This document shows positions 17,844 to 25,792 of a DNA stretch of 64,000 nt, one piece after another. The notes beneath the pieces were generated by a model. That model worked only from the letters and a program-made list of their open reading frames with translations. It did no database searches and was not told where the DNA came from. The position numbers were made by a program, and so were the translations under genes. Source of the DNA: Mucilaginibacter tolerans (GTDB lineage Bacteria > Bacteroidota > Bacteroidia > Sphingobacteriales > Sphingobacteriaceae); NCBI RefSeq assembly GCF_030519375.1, contig NZ_JAUMKB010000005.1:124001-188000 (forward strand), written 5' to 3'. Position 1 is the first letter of the stretch. Every line of letters begins with the position of its first letter.

Positions 17844-18254
17844 TTATATGTCGGCCTTTTTAGCGCTGGCCTCTGTAATTTCAACCTTGTCCTGAGTATA
17901 TTTTGAAGGGCATTTCATCTGGATGTGTGATGCGTGGAATTCGTTGCCCCTCATTTCGCCCACTAATACAATTTGTTCAGAACGCTCAAAGTCCTGCGGT
18001 TTGGTGCCGGGGAAAACTACCTTGCATTCCTCACCCTTTTTGTCTTTCATGTAAAATGAAAAGTAGTTGGCGTCTTTTTTAGCGTCGTAATAAAGCTCTT
18101 TTTGTTTATCCAGGAAACCGATCACATGCAATTCACCACTGGTGTTTTTTGCATCGCTAAAAGAGCCGTAAGTGCTTGAGCTACCGTAAAAACCAATAAT
18201 TATAGCAATGGCAATGGCGATGACCAATAAACCTATAATCGAACTTTTCTTCAT
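17844..18254 (-). CDS. ccmE: CcmE haem chaperone, Cys-x3-Tyr variant
   Basis: Periplasmic haem chaperone anchored by one N-terminal helix (residues 5-23) with an OB-fold domain. In E. coli, haem is bound covalently by His in HxxxY. Here, the equivalent segment reads MKCPSKYTQ, with Cys115 in the His position and Tyr119 conserved; the flanking LVGEMRGNEFHASHIQ aligns well with the canonical block. A CxxxY form is known from Desulfovibrio-type and archaeal Ccm systems that also lack CcmG and CcmH. The gene is the first of ccmE-ccmF-PhyH on the minus strand, and a palindrome resembling an iron-regulator site lies 83 bases upstream. Confidence 0.92.
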   Translation of the reverse strand: MKKSSIIGLLVIAIAIAIIIGFYGSSSTYGSFSDAKNTSGELHVIGFLDKQKELYYDAKKDANYFSFYMKDKKGEECKVVFPGTKPQDFERSEQIVLVGEMRGNEFHASHIQMKCPSKYTQDKVEITEASAKKADI

Positions 18255-18336
18255 TAGTGGATTTCCTTCTATTATTCAGGACTACAAAAATAAGAAACGT
18301 CTGTTGAATAATGATTATTGCAAGTCATTAATATTA

Positions 18337-18354
18337 TTTAGAATCATTCTTAAA
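18337..18354. promoter_or_regulatory. Iron-box-like palindrome upstream of ccmE
   Basis: TTTAGAATCATTCTTAAA is an almost perfect dyad (one extra T). It lies 83 bases before ccmE and 73 before the divergent orphan gene. It shares TTTAGA/TCTAAA-type half-sites with the pair at 27053-27092, upstream of the imelysin operon. Confidence 0.5.
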
Positions 18355-18367
18355 AAGTCGAGAGCAC

Positions 18368-18388
18368 GAAGTCAGAAGTCAGAAAGAT
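18368..18388 (+). repeat. Word-repeat arm left of the orphan gene
   Basis: Two identical 7-base words AAGTCAG and a third degenerate one. A complementary stretch lies at 18937-18960, on the other side of the orphan gene. Confidence 0.6.
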
Positions 18389-18426
18389 TAAAATGTTTAA
18401 TTTAGCTGTGCCGTAAACTTTCAATT

Positions 18427-18879
18427 ATGTCTTTAAAATATTCCCTTTTCATAATATTATGTGTCGCATACTTTAAAGTAAAAGCTCAAACTCTGTTAAA
18501 TGCTGATTTAGTCCAAATAAAAAAAGAAGTCTATTCACAAAAAGGTGGAGCCGAAAAGGCTGTTGTTAGAAAAAATGGAGAAACAGGCAGCTATTATAAA
18601 AAAGTGACGTTCTACTATCCTACTCCGATGGAGGGAAATCCGTGTATATTTCGAACTACATTCTATTTAACATCTAAGAACAAATGCCTTAAATATGTTA
18701 ATGAATATTGGGGAGACGAACTTCCTATTCAGAAAATAAATGAGCTTACCAAATTCTATCCAGATTTGAAGAAAATTAACAACTTGAAATGGATCGATAG
18801 TAAAAACAGGACAGAAATAAACCTCATTCAGGATAAGCAGATATCTGCTGCATATTCTTTGGAAATTAAATCCTTTTGA
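18427..18879 (+). CDS. Hypothetical secreted protein inserted in the ccm locus
   Basis: Unrecognised. The 150 residues start with a Sec signal peptide (about 1-20, ending KVKAQ) and contain a Lys-rich mature part with YYKKVTFYYPTP and FRTTFYLTSKNKCLKYVNEYW segments that look like beta strands, and two Cys. It is the only plus-strand gene between 15.4 and 27.9 kb and is more AT-rich than its neighbours. It splits ccmE from gdh/ccmD, and its flanks carry inverted word-repeat arms (18368-18388 and 18937-18960), suggesting insertion as a unit. I cannot assign a function. Confidence 0.65.
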   Translation: MSLKYSLFIILCVAYFKVKAQTLLNADLVQIKKEVYSQKGGAEKAVVRKNGETGSYYKKVTFYYPTPMEGNPCIFRTTFYLTSKNKCLKYVNEYWGDELPIQKINELTKFYPDLKKINNLKWIDSKNRTEINLIQDKQISAAYSLEIKSF

Positions 18880-18890
18880 ATATTTAGAAC

Positions 18891-18919
18891 AAAAAGCCCA
18901 TCTGCTTTGCAGATGGGCT
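18891..18919 (-). terminator. Strong terminator of the gdh gene
   Basis: AGCCCATCTGC and GCAGATGGGCT form a perfect 11-base stem with a TTT loop. The T-run is on the minus strand, so it ends gdh transcription; it may also stop the facing orphan gene. Confidence 0.85.
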
Positions 18920-18936
18920 GTAAATAAATTCCAATC

Positions 18937-18960
18937 TCATATTTCTGACTTCCAGCTTCA
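18937..18960 (+). repeat. Word-repeat arm right of the orphan gene
   Basis: Contains TTTCTGACTTCCAGCTTC, complementary to the words at 18368-18388, ending just before the gdh stop codon. Confidence 0.55.
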
Positions 18961-18962
18961 AA

Positions 18963-20414
18963 TCACGGCCAAACACCCAGATTTTGGTACGATACAGCGA
19001 TCTTGTTGATTGCGCCGACAAATGCTGAGGTACGCAAGGTATCGATCTTCGGTGTATTTACATAAGTCTCCCTGATCTCATGATATGAACGGATCATAGT
19101 ATCTTCCAAACCAGAATTAACCAGCTCCAACTCTGATGCACCTTTTACTATGGTGGCGCGTTGTAATGGAGTGAGTGCAACACCGGTTAAGCCTTCAACC
19201 ATATTCACCAGGTTGGTGTTGGCAGTTTCTTCAAAGCGACGGTTCATACGGCCGAATGCTACGTGCGACAAGTTCTTTAACCACTCGAAATAAGATACAG
19301 TTACACCACCCGCGTTACAATACATGTCGGGGATAATAATGCCGCCATTTTGATAGAAGATGGTCTCCGCTTCCGGAGATACCGGACCGTTTGCACCTTC
19401 AGCAATAATCTTAGCCTTTATGTTCTTTACGTTGGCAATCGTAATCTGGTTTTCTAAAGCAGCAGGCACCAGTATGTCGCATTCTTGTTCCAGTCCGTGG
19501 TGCGAATTCTTAAATTCTTTTTTGGCTCCTGCGTAACCCAATATAGATCCGGTCGCTTTGCGGTGCTGGAACACTGCTTCAATATCCAATCCATCGGAAT
19601 TGTAAATAGCACCTTCAAATTCGCACAGACCGACAATTAGTGCACCGTACTCCTGAAGGAACTTTGCAGAATGGTAACCTACATTACCTAACCCCTGTAC
19701 AATAACCCTTTTACCTGCGATACCCGGTGTTAAGCCCAGCTTTTTCATATCCTCGACTATATTCACGCATTCGCGCACGGCAAAAGCCACACCGCGACCG
19801 GTTGCTTCACGGCGCCCCTGGATACCCTGGAGGGCAATTGGTTTACCCGTAACACATCCCATGGCGTCTAACTGACCTGGGTTCATCGTGGCATAGGTAT
19901 CAGCTATCCAGCTCATCTCGCGCTCACCTGAACCATAATCAGGTGCAGGTACGTCGATGCTTGGACCTATAAAATTCTTTTTGATCAACTCAACTGTATA
20001 ACGACGAGTAATATTTTCCAGTTCCTGAACGGTGTAGTTTTTAGGGTTGATCTTGATACCACCTTTTGCACCCCCAAATGGCACGTTTACAATAGCACAT
20101 TTGTAGGTCATCAGGGCAGCCAGCGCCATTACCTCATCTTCGTTTACCATTTCGCTGTAACGGATACCACCTTTGGTTGGTGATTGATGCTGAGAGTGCT
20201 CAACACGCCACGCATCAATCACTTCAAAACCATTGCCTTTGCGGATAGGAAAGCGAAAACGATAAACACTGTTACATGATTTTATCTGGTCAAGCAAGCC
20301 TTCGTTGTGTTTGGTAAACTGTGCTGCATGATCAAAGTTCTTACATACGTCGCCGAAGAAATTAGTTTCGTGAGTGGCGATCAGATTGTTATTTGCTGTA
20401 ATTTGGAGTTCCAT
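18963..20414 (-). CDS. gdhA: Glu/Leu/Phe/Val dehydrogenase (glutamate dehydrogenase)
   Basis: Interconverts glutamate and 2-oxoglutarate plus ammonia with NAD(P). The start chosen is the ATG at 20412-20414, giving 483 residues MELQITANN; the longer frame would need a GTG. Visible are [16 protein letters not shown] with the catalytic Lys region (about residue 100-115), the [15 protein letters not shown] substrate segment, and the Rossmann motif [15 protein letters not shown]. Length is near the 450 typical of hexameric GDH with a small extension. Leucine or phenylalanine specificity cannot be excluded. It lies between ccmD and ccmE but has its own terminator; a leader of at least 140 bases separates it from ccmD. 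Confidence 0.9.
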   Translation of the reverse strand: MELQITANNNLIATHETNFFGDVCKNFDHAAQFTKHNEGLLDQIKSCNSVYRFRFPIRKGNGFEVIDAWRVEHSQHQSPTKGGIRYSEMVNEDEVMALAALMTYKCAIVNVPFGGAKGGIKINPKNYTVQELENITRRYTVELIKKNFIGPSIDVPAPDYGSGEREMSWIADTYATMNPGQLDAMGCVTGKPIALQGIQGRREATGRGVAFAVRECVNIVEDMKKLGLTPGIAGKRVIVQGLGNVGYHSAKFLQEYGALIVGLCEFEGAIYNSDGLDIEAVFQHRKATGSILGYAGAKKEFKNSHHGLEQECDILVPAALENQITIANVKNIKAKIIAEGANGPVSPEAETIFYQNGGIIIPDMYCNAGGVTVSYFEWLKNLSHVAFGRMNRRFEETANTNLVNMVEGLTGVALTPLQRATIVKGASELELVNSGLEDTMIRSYHEIRETYVNTPKIDTLRTSAFVGAINKIAVSYQNLGVWP

Positions 20415-20519
20415 AATTATTATTTCCTCAAAAAAGTGCACAAATTTGGCACAAAAATTATCAATATTGCAAATACAAAATTCTTAGTGTCTTAACAACA
20501 CCACAAAAGAGAACGCTTA

Positions 20520-20550
20520 AATCTATGTTTAAATAACATAGGTTTAGATT
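20520..20550 (-). terminator. Hairpin after ccmD
   Basis: CTATGTT and AACATAG are a perfect 7-base stem around TAAAT, extended by A/T pairs on both sides. It could attenuate transcription between ccmCD and gdh, or mark the gdh leader. Confidence 0.4.
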
Positions 20551-20555
20551 TTGAA

Positions 20556-20765
20556 CTAATTTCCTTTTTCGATTTTTTTTAATCTTCTATCGATGGAGAA
20601 CAGATAAATGGCCAAACCGATGAAAACAATGCAGATAACGCCAATCACGACGTAGATCTTACCCGAGCTGCGCATCGTATCGGCCATCTCAACATTTGAT
20701 GGTTGTTGAGCATAGGTGAAGATATTGCAAAGGATCAGGCTGAGTAAAGCAAAAAATCTTTTCAT
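20556..20765 (-). CDS. ccmD: CcmD-like small membrane protein
   Basis: Short protein required in the Ccm system for release of haem-loaded CcmE from the CcmABC complex. The 69 residues show an N-terminal hydrophobic segment with cleavage-like FTYAQQ (about 1-20), a short periplasmic stretch, one membrane helix (about 37-57) and a charged C-terminal tail RRLKKIEKGN typical of CcmD. The signal-like N-terminus is a feature of Bacteroidota CcmD-type proteins. Identity rests mainly on size, topology and position directly after ccmC. Confidence 0.75.
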   Translation of the reverse strand: MKRFFALLSLILCNIFTYAQQPSNVEMADTMRSSGKIYVVIGVICIVFIGLAIYLFSIDRRLKKIEKGN

Positions 20766-20834
20766 TAAGGTAAATCAGTTTTAAAATAGCCTCACACAAC
20801 CCTGTCTAAAGGAGAGAGTTAATTGAGGTAAATA

Positions 20835-21509
20835 TCAATCTATACTATTTCTTTTATATTCAATTAAACGGATGCGGTAACGGATAGTTGCGATCCATAT
20901 CGCCAATAAACTCCATCCCGCCATCGCCGGATAAAAAGCTATCCTCATCCCGTTATCCAGATCATATTTACCGAAAGCCGGATTGCCGCCATTTCCAGGG
21001 TGCAATGAATCAGTCATTCTTGGTAATACAAATATCAGCACTACCATGATAGGAAATGCAAAAATATTGTAGATAGCCGATATTTTACCACGCTTTTGTT
21101 CTTCGTCAATTGAATTACGCAATACCAGATAGGCGCAATACAAAAGGAATGCGATAGCCGCACTGTTTTGCTTGGGGTCTCCGCTCCAAAACTCACCCCA
21201 GGTGTATTTGGCCCACAACATTCCGCTAACCAAACCCAGTGCATAAAATAGCAACCCGGTGTTGACACACTCAACCGAAGCCAGATCATACTCCTCTTTC
21301 CCGGTATTGAGATACATAACGCTAAAAACAACCGAGATCACAAATACCGAAAGCATACCCATCCACATGGGTACATGGAAGTACAGGTTACGTATAGTTT
21401 CGTGTAGAATAGCCAGCCGTGGAACAGGTAAAAGAAGACCGGTGATGAGCGTTGAAAAGATCAACAAAACAGCCAGCGCTTTCCACCACGTTTGATAAAT
21501 AAACTTCAT
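20835..21509 (-). CDS. ccmC: CcmC-type haem exporter / CcsA family permease
   Basis: Six-helix membrane protein that loads haem on CcmE. The 224 residues contain the tryptophan-rich haem-binding loop WGEFWSGDPKQNSAAIAFLLY (about 94-114, corresponding to WGxxWxWD of the family) and conserved periplasmic His residues (LYFHVPMWMG around 43 and DSLHPGNGG near 165). It is normal in size. A TACATTTG promoter element lies 14 bases upstream, and ccmD follows after 69 bases. In a standard ccmABCD arrangement ccmB would be next door; here, ccmB is 5.7 kb upstream, behind the iron-related block. Confidence 0.92.
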   Translation of the reverse strand: MKFIYQTWWKALAVLLIFSTLITGLLLPVPRLAILHETIRNLYFHVPMWMGMLSVFVISVVFSVMYLNTGKEEYDLASVECVNTGLLFYALGLVSGMLWAKYTWGEFWSGDPKQNSAAIAFLLYCAYLVLRNSIDEEQKRGKISAIYNIFAFPIMVVLIFVLPRMTDSLHPGNGGNPAFGKYDLDNGMRIAFYPAMAGWSLLAIWIATIRYRIRLIEYKRNSID

Positions 21510-21523
21510 ATTGAATTGCGCAA

Positions 21524-21531
21524 CAAATGTA
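21524..21531 (-). promoter_or_regulatory. -7 promoter element of ccmC
   Basis: Reverse strand TACATTTG, 14 bases before the ccmC ATG, predicting a leader of under ten bases. Confidence 0.5.
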
Positions 21532-21579
21532 CGGTGTTAGGGTGAAAGCTGAAAGAATAAAGGTGAAAGGTTTTAATGT

Positions 21580-22773
21580 TCACTTATCTGTTTCTGGCGA
21601 GTAATCATAAGGTAGCAATTCAGCGAGTTTAGATTTTGACCAGGTGCCTTCATTTAGCGGCGCCCCGTTGAACACTACCCCATTCATATCAAATATGGCG
21701 TAAGGTTCAAATAATGTCAATACGCTGATTTCGTAGTTCGGCATATCTAATGGGCGATAAAGATCTTTGAAATCTTGTTCTTCGCGTCGTTTAGTATAGA
21801 TCACGTACAGGCAATCAGTAAAGCTGATCACAAACAAGCCGGGCTTATCTGTCTTGGCAAATATCTGGTAGGACTCCAATGGAACAGGGCTTAATCGTTC
21901 GTGAAAATACTTCGACAAGTTTTCTTTCCCTACCCAATAATTAAACGAATCCCTGCTTGGGTGAATATCACGGAAATATTTAATTTTCTGGAGTATCAAC
22001 CCTTCCTGCGGGCGCTCAGGGTTCAATTCGCGGTGAAGCCTTCTAATCATAAAGCCTTGCTGTGCAAGTGTGCCGGTGTATAACGATTTATAAAAATCGC
22101 GCGATGAACCGTAATAAGTTTCCTGGCGTTTTAGCTTCCATGCTTTCTTTTGCTCAGCACTTCCGGGCAGTTCTTCAAAAACCGCTTTTCCCTGCCATGA
22201 TATTATGCCGGTGATACCATTATTTGAGAAGGTATCGATCAGGAATTTCACACGGTAGCCCAGAGCCTTATTATCCACTATAAAAAAATCGTCAGACCAC
22301 CCCTCTAATGTATGCCTGCGCGAACTGTTGACCAGATTGACTACATGCGGGTTCTCTACAATGCAGCTTTTCGCATTTTCTGTTGTGCCGATAAATGCCT
22401 TTTTAAATTCCTCGTAATTCTTCTTCCAGTTGGCATTGGTTGTGATCACTACGCCACGCAACTGGTTTACTTTTGTGCCTAAAGGGATATCAATATTGAT
22501 CGGTTCATTACCCACTAATATGGTTTTGCTAAAATCCTGGTAACCAATGGAAGAAGCAATCAGGTCATATTGCCCGGGCTTAACCCCTACCAATTTAAAA
22601 GAGCCGTCTTCTTCAGTTACTGTTCCATAAGATGAGTTGCTCAGAAAAACACTTACCTTACCGATACCCGTGTGGGATTCGGTGGTTACAACTTTACCCG
22701 AGATGGTAATGGTTTGTGAAAAGGCTATAAAAGGACAAAAAAGCAGTAGTAGAATAAGGCTCCTGAAGTGCAT
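21580..22773 (-). CDS. Secreted protein with carboxypeptidase-like regulatory domain
   Basis: The 397 residues begin with a signal peptide (to about AFSQ, residue 19) and then a CarboxypepD_reg-like beta-sandwich (about 22-105: ISGKVVTTESHTGIGKVSVF, then EEDGSFKLVGVKPGQYDLI), as found at the N-terminus of SusC-like receptors, and a Bacteroidota-specific C-terminal part without TonB-plug or barrel features. The role is unknown; related proteins are envelope-located. It starts five bases from a large AT-rich inverted repeat (22779-22823). It is located between ccmC and the di-haem cytochrome gene. Confidence 0.75.
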   Translation of the reverse strand: MHFRSLILLLLFCPFIAFSQTITISGKVVTTESHTGIGKVSVFLSNSSYGTVTEEDGSFKLVGVKPGQYDLIASSIGYQDFSKTILVGNEPINIDIPLGTKVNQLRGVVITTNANWKKNYEEFKKAFIGTTENAKSCIVENPHVVNLVNSSRRHTLEGWSDDFFIVDNKALGYRVKFLIDTFSNNGITGIISWQGKAVFEELPGSAEQKKAWKLKRQETYYGSSRDFYKSLYTGTLAQQGFMIRRLHRELNPERPQEGLILQKIKYFRDIHPSRDSFNYWVGKENLSKYFHERLSPVPLESYQIFAKTDKPGLFVISFTDCLYVIYTKRREEQDFKDLYRPLDMPNYEISVLTLFEPYAIFDMNGVVFNGAPLNEGTWSKSKLAELLPYDYSPETDK

Positions 22774-22778
22774 TTCGC

Positions 22779-22823
22779 AATAATTACCCTAATTAGTTTA
22801 ATATGCTAATTAAGGCAATTATT
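22779..22823. promoter_or_regulatory. 45-base AT-rich inverted repeat at a gene start
   Basis: Arms of 18 bases (22779-22796 and 22806-22823) match at 16 positions around a nine-base loop, five bases upstream of the ATG at 22773. It could be an operator or a 5'-leader hairpin masking the start. Confidence 0.55.
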
Positions 22824-22880
22824 ATGAATTATTTATGAAAAGGGCCCTATTGTAACAGGATTTTAACCCGGCTCTAATAT

Positions 22881-24254
22881 TTAAAGTGAGTTCAGGAACT
22901 TCAAAACGGCATTCCTGTCACTTTTTGACAGATGCGAAAAATAAGCCTTCGATGCTGCGGCTTCACCATCATGCCACATGATCGCTTCTACTATAGTACG
23001 CGCCCGTCCGTCGTGCAAATAGTAACCCGGATTGTTCACAACCTGGAATAGTCCCAATCCCCACAAAGGAGCTGTGCGCCATGACTGCCCATCTGCTTTA
23101 AAGTCCGGACGGTTGTCCGCTAAACCTACGCCCATGTTATGTACCAGCATATCAGTATAAGGATGAATTACCTGGTTTGATACTGCCGGGAAGGCCACAT
23201 TCACTCCGGTGGTTAAGGTTTGTTTATGACAAGTGGCGCATTTAGCCAGTATAAATAGCTGCTCTCCTCGTTTAATTGTCGCATCACTTGTGTTGCGACG
23301 CGCAGGAACCGATAGCGTTTGCGCATAAAACTTCACCGCATTCAATGTAGTATCCGGCAATTCCGCGTCATCATGCAAATTATCGTATTGACTTTGTCCA
23401 TAGCTGCTTTCCAAAGGAAGCACGCTGCTGGTTAATCCCATGTCCTGGTTAAAAGCTGTCGCTACCTGTGTGATGATGGACGCCGTATTGGCCTTCCAGC
23501 CAAAACGTCCCAGTTGCATTTTCTTTGTGGTAACATCATATACATAATTAGCTCTTCCGGCAATACCATCGCCGTTCGCATCGTTCGGATCAGCATTGGC
23601 TATAATCTCGCTTTCAGGAACAGCTTCGAGTAATCCCAACCCTATCATCGGAGGAGCTAAACGCGGTGAAAGCAAATAAGTTCCCGCAATCGGTGCATAT
23701 AGGTTAGTCAATGTATAAGTTGGCGCTCTCAAGTCATAAGTTTCACCATCATCAAAAGAATAGGTCTGATAGGTATAATTGATATTAACTTTCGCTTCTG
23801 GCTGTAATCCGTACGCTGCTTTGTCCTGCACCTGTAAACCGTAACCAGGTACGGCAACCGGACCACCATTAACATCGGCGCCAGGTAAACTTATGCGCAT
23901 CAGCAGTGATGACTGTGCATCGCCGGCTGTTGGTAAACCGATACCATCATTATGGTGACACGAAACGCAGGATGTATTATTGAAAATAGGCCCCAATCCG
24001 CTGTGTATTGGCGCTGGTGCCGTAACAAAGGACTGGCTGAATATTTTATCCCCCAGCTCATGCACGTATTCGTCATAAGAACTCAGCTTTGCAAATGAGT
24101 TTCCAAAAGCTTTTGACGTGGCATCAAATACAGTTGTGCTTCCACCAGAAAGCTGATTATCGTATTGATAGGCAGGAAATTGAGCCGATTTCTGGCATTT
24201 TACCAATGCAAATACTACCAACGTTAACAGACCTATTATTTGTATTTTTTTCAC
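22881..24254 (-). CDS. Di-haem oxidoreductase (DUF1111/DHOR) c-type cytochrome
   Basis: Periplasmic protein with two c-type haem sites, CVSCH at residues 96-100 and CATCH near 338. The 457 residues match the DHOR family (di-haem oxidoreductase, peroxidase-like), which often accompanies imelysin genes in iron-regulated loci. A signal sequence of about 20 residues ends LVKC; a lipoprotein Cys20 is possible though the -1 Lys is not canonical. The start is GTG at 24252-24254, 13 bases after the imelysin stop. Its haem attachment would depend on the surrounding Ccm proteins. The electron acceptor and donor are unknown. Confidence 0.88.
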   Translation of the reverse strand: MKKIQIIGLLTLVVFALVKCQKSAQFPAYQYDNQLSGGSTTVFDATSKAFGNSFAKLSSYDEYVHELGDKIFSQSFVTAPAPIHSGLGPIFNNTSCVSCHHNDGIGLPTAGDAQSSLLMRISLPGADVNGGPVAVPGYGLQVQDKAAYGLQPEAKVNINYTYQTYSFDDGETYDLRAPTYTLTNLYAPIAGTYLLSPRLAPPMIGLGLLEAVPESEIIANADPNDANGDGIAGRANYVYDVTTKKMQLGRFGWKANTASIITQVATAFNQDMGLTSSVLPLESSYGQSQYDNLHDDAELPDTTLNAVKFYAQTLSVPARRNTSDATIKRGEQLFILAKCATCHKQTLTTGVNVAFPAVSNQVIHPYTDMLVHNMGVGLADNRPDFKADGQSWRTAPLWGLGLFQVVNNPGYYLHDGRARTIVEAIMWHDGEAAASKAYFSHLSKSDRNAVLKFLNSL

Positions 24255-24267
24255 CGATATTGATTAA

Positions 24268-25353
24268 TTAGTCTTTAATGTTTGTTTGTACAAAATTTTC
24301 CAAATCTCCCTCTAACGTTGCCTGAAGCGTTTTAATAGCATTCTGTACACTTTTTATCTGGTTTTGCTGCGTGTAAATCGCTTTCTCGTAAGTGGTGGTA
24401 ATGGCACTGAATGAGGCAATAGCCGTATTAATCTGTGATTGTATCTTGAGATCGAGCGATGCATTTTTTGATGCAACCAATTCACGCAGGCTATGGCCAG
24501 CCGCTGCTCCCGGATACTGGCATTTATAAGCATTCAATACACCTGTAATATTGTTTTTGAAATCGGTTACTGAATTGTGAGAGAATTGTGATTCGTCTAG
24601 TGTCGAATCCTGTGCTGTAAGCGGTGTTTGCATCTTTTCATTGGCAACCTCGTTGCAGATATCAGCCATGGAACCAACCAGAGCAAGAAAGACTGCCTGA
24701 CGACTAGTAAAAGTGACACTGCCTTTGCCTGCAGCAACCACTTGTGCTGTATAATTACCAGATGCCGGGTCCCAGCTATTACGCAATTGGGTTGTCGTAT
24801 TCAAAAGACTCTCCCCTAACGATGCCAGGTACACTTTGTCGCGAGCAGAAACGTTAGCCGCCTTTTGTGTGCCGCCAACCCCAAAAATAACATACTCGAT
24901 AGCGTGAAAACCTTTTAAAGTTGTGCCCAATTGGTCGATGTCTGCCACGGTCAAATTGCTATTGCTGGCAAGTACTGCATCGAGATCAGTTTTGTTTACC
25001 GGCCAGTCGTCCATAGTTGGATCGTAGTTAAAATCTTCTACCGGGCCGAATAGAAACCCTTCGCATGATTCCCACGCGGCGCGGGTATTTTTCCAGGCGA
25101 CACGCACAGCCTCCAGGTTAGCATCAGTCGGACTGGCATTAAAAGTGGTGATGGCGCTGTTCATCACCTGCGCTTTGGCTTGTATATCCTGGTAATTTGG
25201 ATTGGCCAGGTTAGCTGCAAAATCAGTCAGGACATGCTGTTCTAAAGTAGCCTGAGTGCTGGAATTATCGCCATTATTGCCTGTATTGTTTTTTTTGCAA
25301 CCGGCAATAGCCAGCCCTATCACACTAAGTGTGATTAAAAATTTACTTCTCAT
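24268..25353 (-). CDS. Imelysin family lipoprotein
   Basis: Imelysins (insulin-cleaving-protease-like, EfeO-related) are helical-bundle proteins proposed to bind iron at a GxHxxE motif. Here the motif appears as GFHAIEYVIFG in the N-terminal half of 361 residues. The signal peptide ends in the lipobox IAGC (about residues 15-18), so it is lipid-anchored. The second half repeats the helical-bundle pattern. It sits between the Rieske and di-haem cytochrome genes with eight- and 13-base spacers, a tight operon. No protease motif is present, and peptidase function is doubtful for the family. Confidence 0.9.
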   Translation of the reverse strand: MRSKFLITLSVIGLAIAGCKKNNTGNNGDNSSTQATLEQHVLTDFAANLANPNYQDIQAKAQVMNSAITTFNASPTDANLEAVRVAWKNTRAAWESCEGFLFGPVEDFNYDPTMDDWPVNKTDLDAVLASNSNLTVADIDQLGTTLKGFHAIEYVIFGVGGTQKAANVSARDKVYLASLGESLLNTTTQLRNSWDPASGNYTAQVVAAGKGSVTFTSRQAVFLALVGSMADICNEVANEKMQTPLTAQDSTLDESQFSHNSVTDFKNNITGVLNAYKCQYPGAAAGHSLRELVASKNASLDLKIQSQINTAIASFSAITTTYEKAIYTQQNQIKSVQNAIKTLQATLEGDLENFVQTNIKD

Positions 25354-25361
25354 AGTACATG

Positions 25362-25787
25362 TTAACTTAGATGGATGATGATTTGATCTGCTATAATTTC
25401 AGTCGGATATTTTTTTAATGAGCGCTCTGCAGGCCCCTGCGTAACCTGTCCCTGTTTATCAAAAGAGCTACCGTGCAGGTTGCACCTGAATCCGTTGCCT
25501 GTAGCAACTAATTGATTATCGGCATGCGTACATCTGAGTAGCAAAGCCGCATAAGAACCATCCTTTTCTTTTCGCAAGCCAATATTATAAAGCATGTCTT
25601 TGGGTTGTATAACCAGGAAATCGCTTTGCGCAAATAATGATACCGGTACTGATACCTTGTTATTACCTATTGTTGTTTTATAAACCGGCAATGTTGCACA
25701 TGATGATAATGCACTTGCTGCTACCAAGCCTGCGCCTACTGCCAGGCACATGGTACACGATTGTTTAACAAAGCTTCTTCTATCCAT
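25362..25787 (-). CDS. Tat-exported Rieske [2Fe-2S] lipoprotein
   Basis: Periplasmic Rieske-type electron carrier. The 141 residues begin MDRRSFVKQ, a twin-arginine signal consistent with export of the folded cluster protein, and end the signal with ALSSC (lipobox, about residue 30). The cluster ligands are CTH and CNLH, spaced as in Rieske proteins (C-x-H-x14-C-x2-H). There is no cytochrome b gene, so it is not a bc1 component; it resembles stand-alone Rieske proteins. It lies five bases after the porin gene. A role in electron transfer to the di-haem cytochrome, perhaps linked to iron redox chemistry, is my inference. Confidence 0.87.
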   Translation of the reverse strand: MDRRSFVKQSCTMCLAVGAGLVAASALSSCATLPVYKTTIGNNKVSVPVSLFAQSDFLVIQPKDMLYNIGLRKEKDGSYAALLLRCTHADNQLVATGNGFRCNLHGSSFDKQGQVTQGPAERSLKKYPTEIIADQIIIHLS

Positions 25788-25792
25788 AGCTT

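Noticed and set aside
20415..20441. Upstream GTG start for glutamate dehydrogenase
   Set aside because: It adds nine residues not expected in the family and an ATG with normal context follows.
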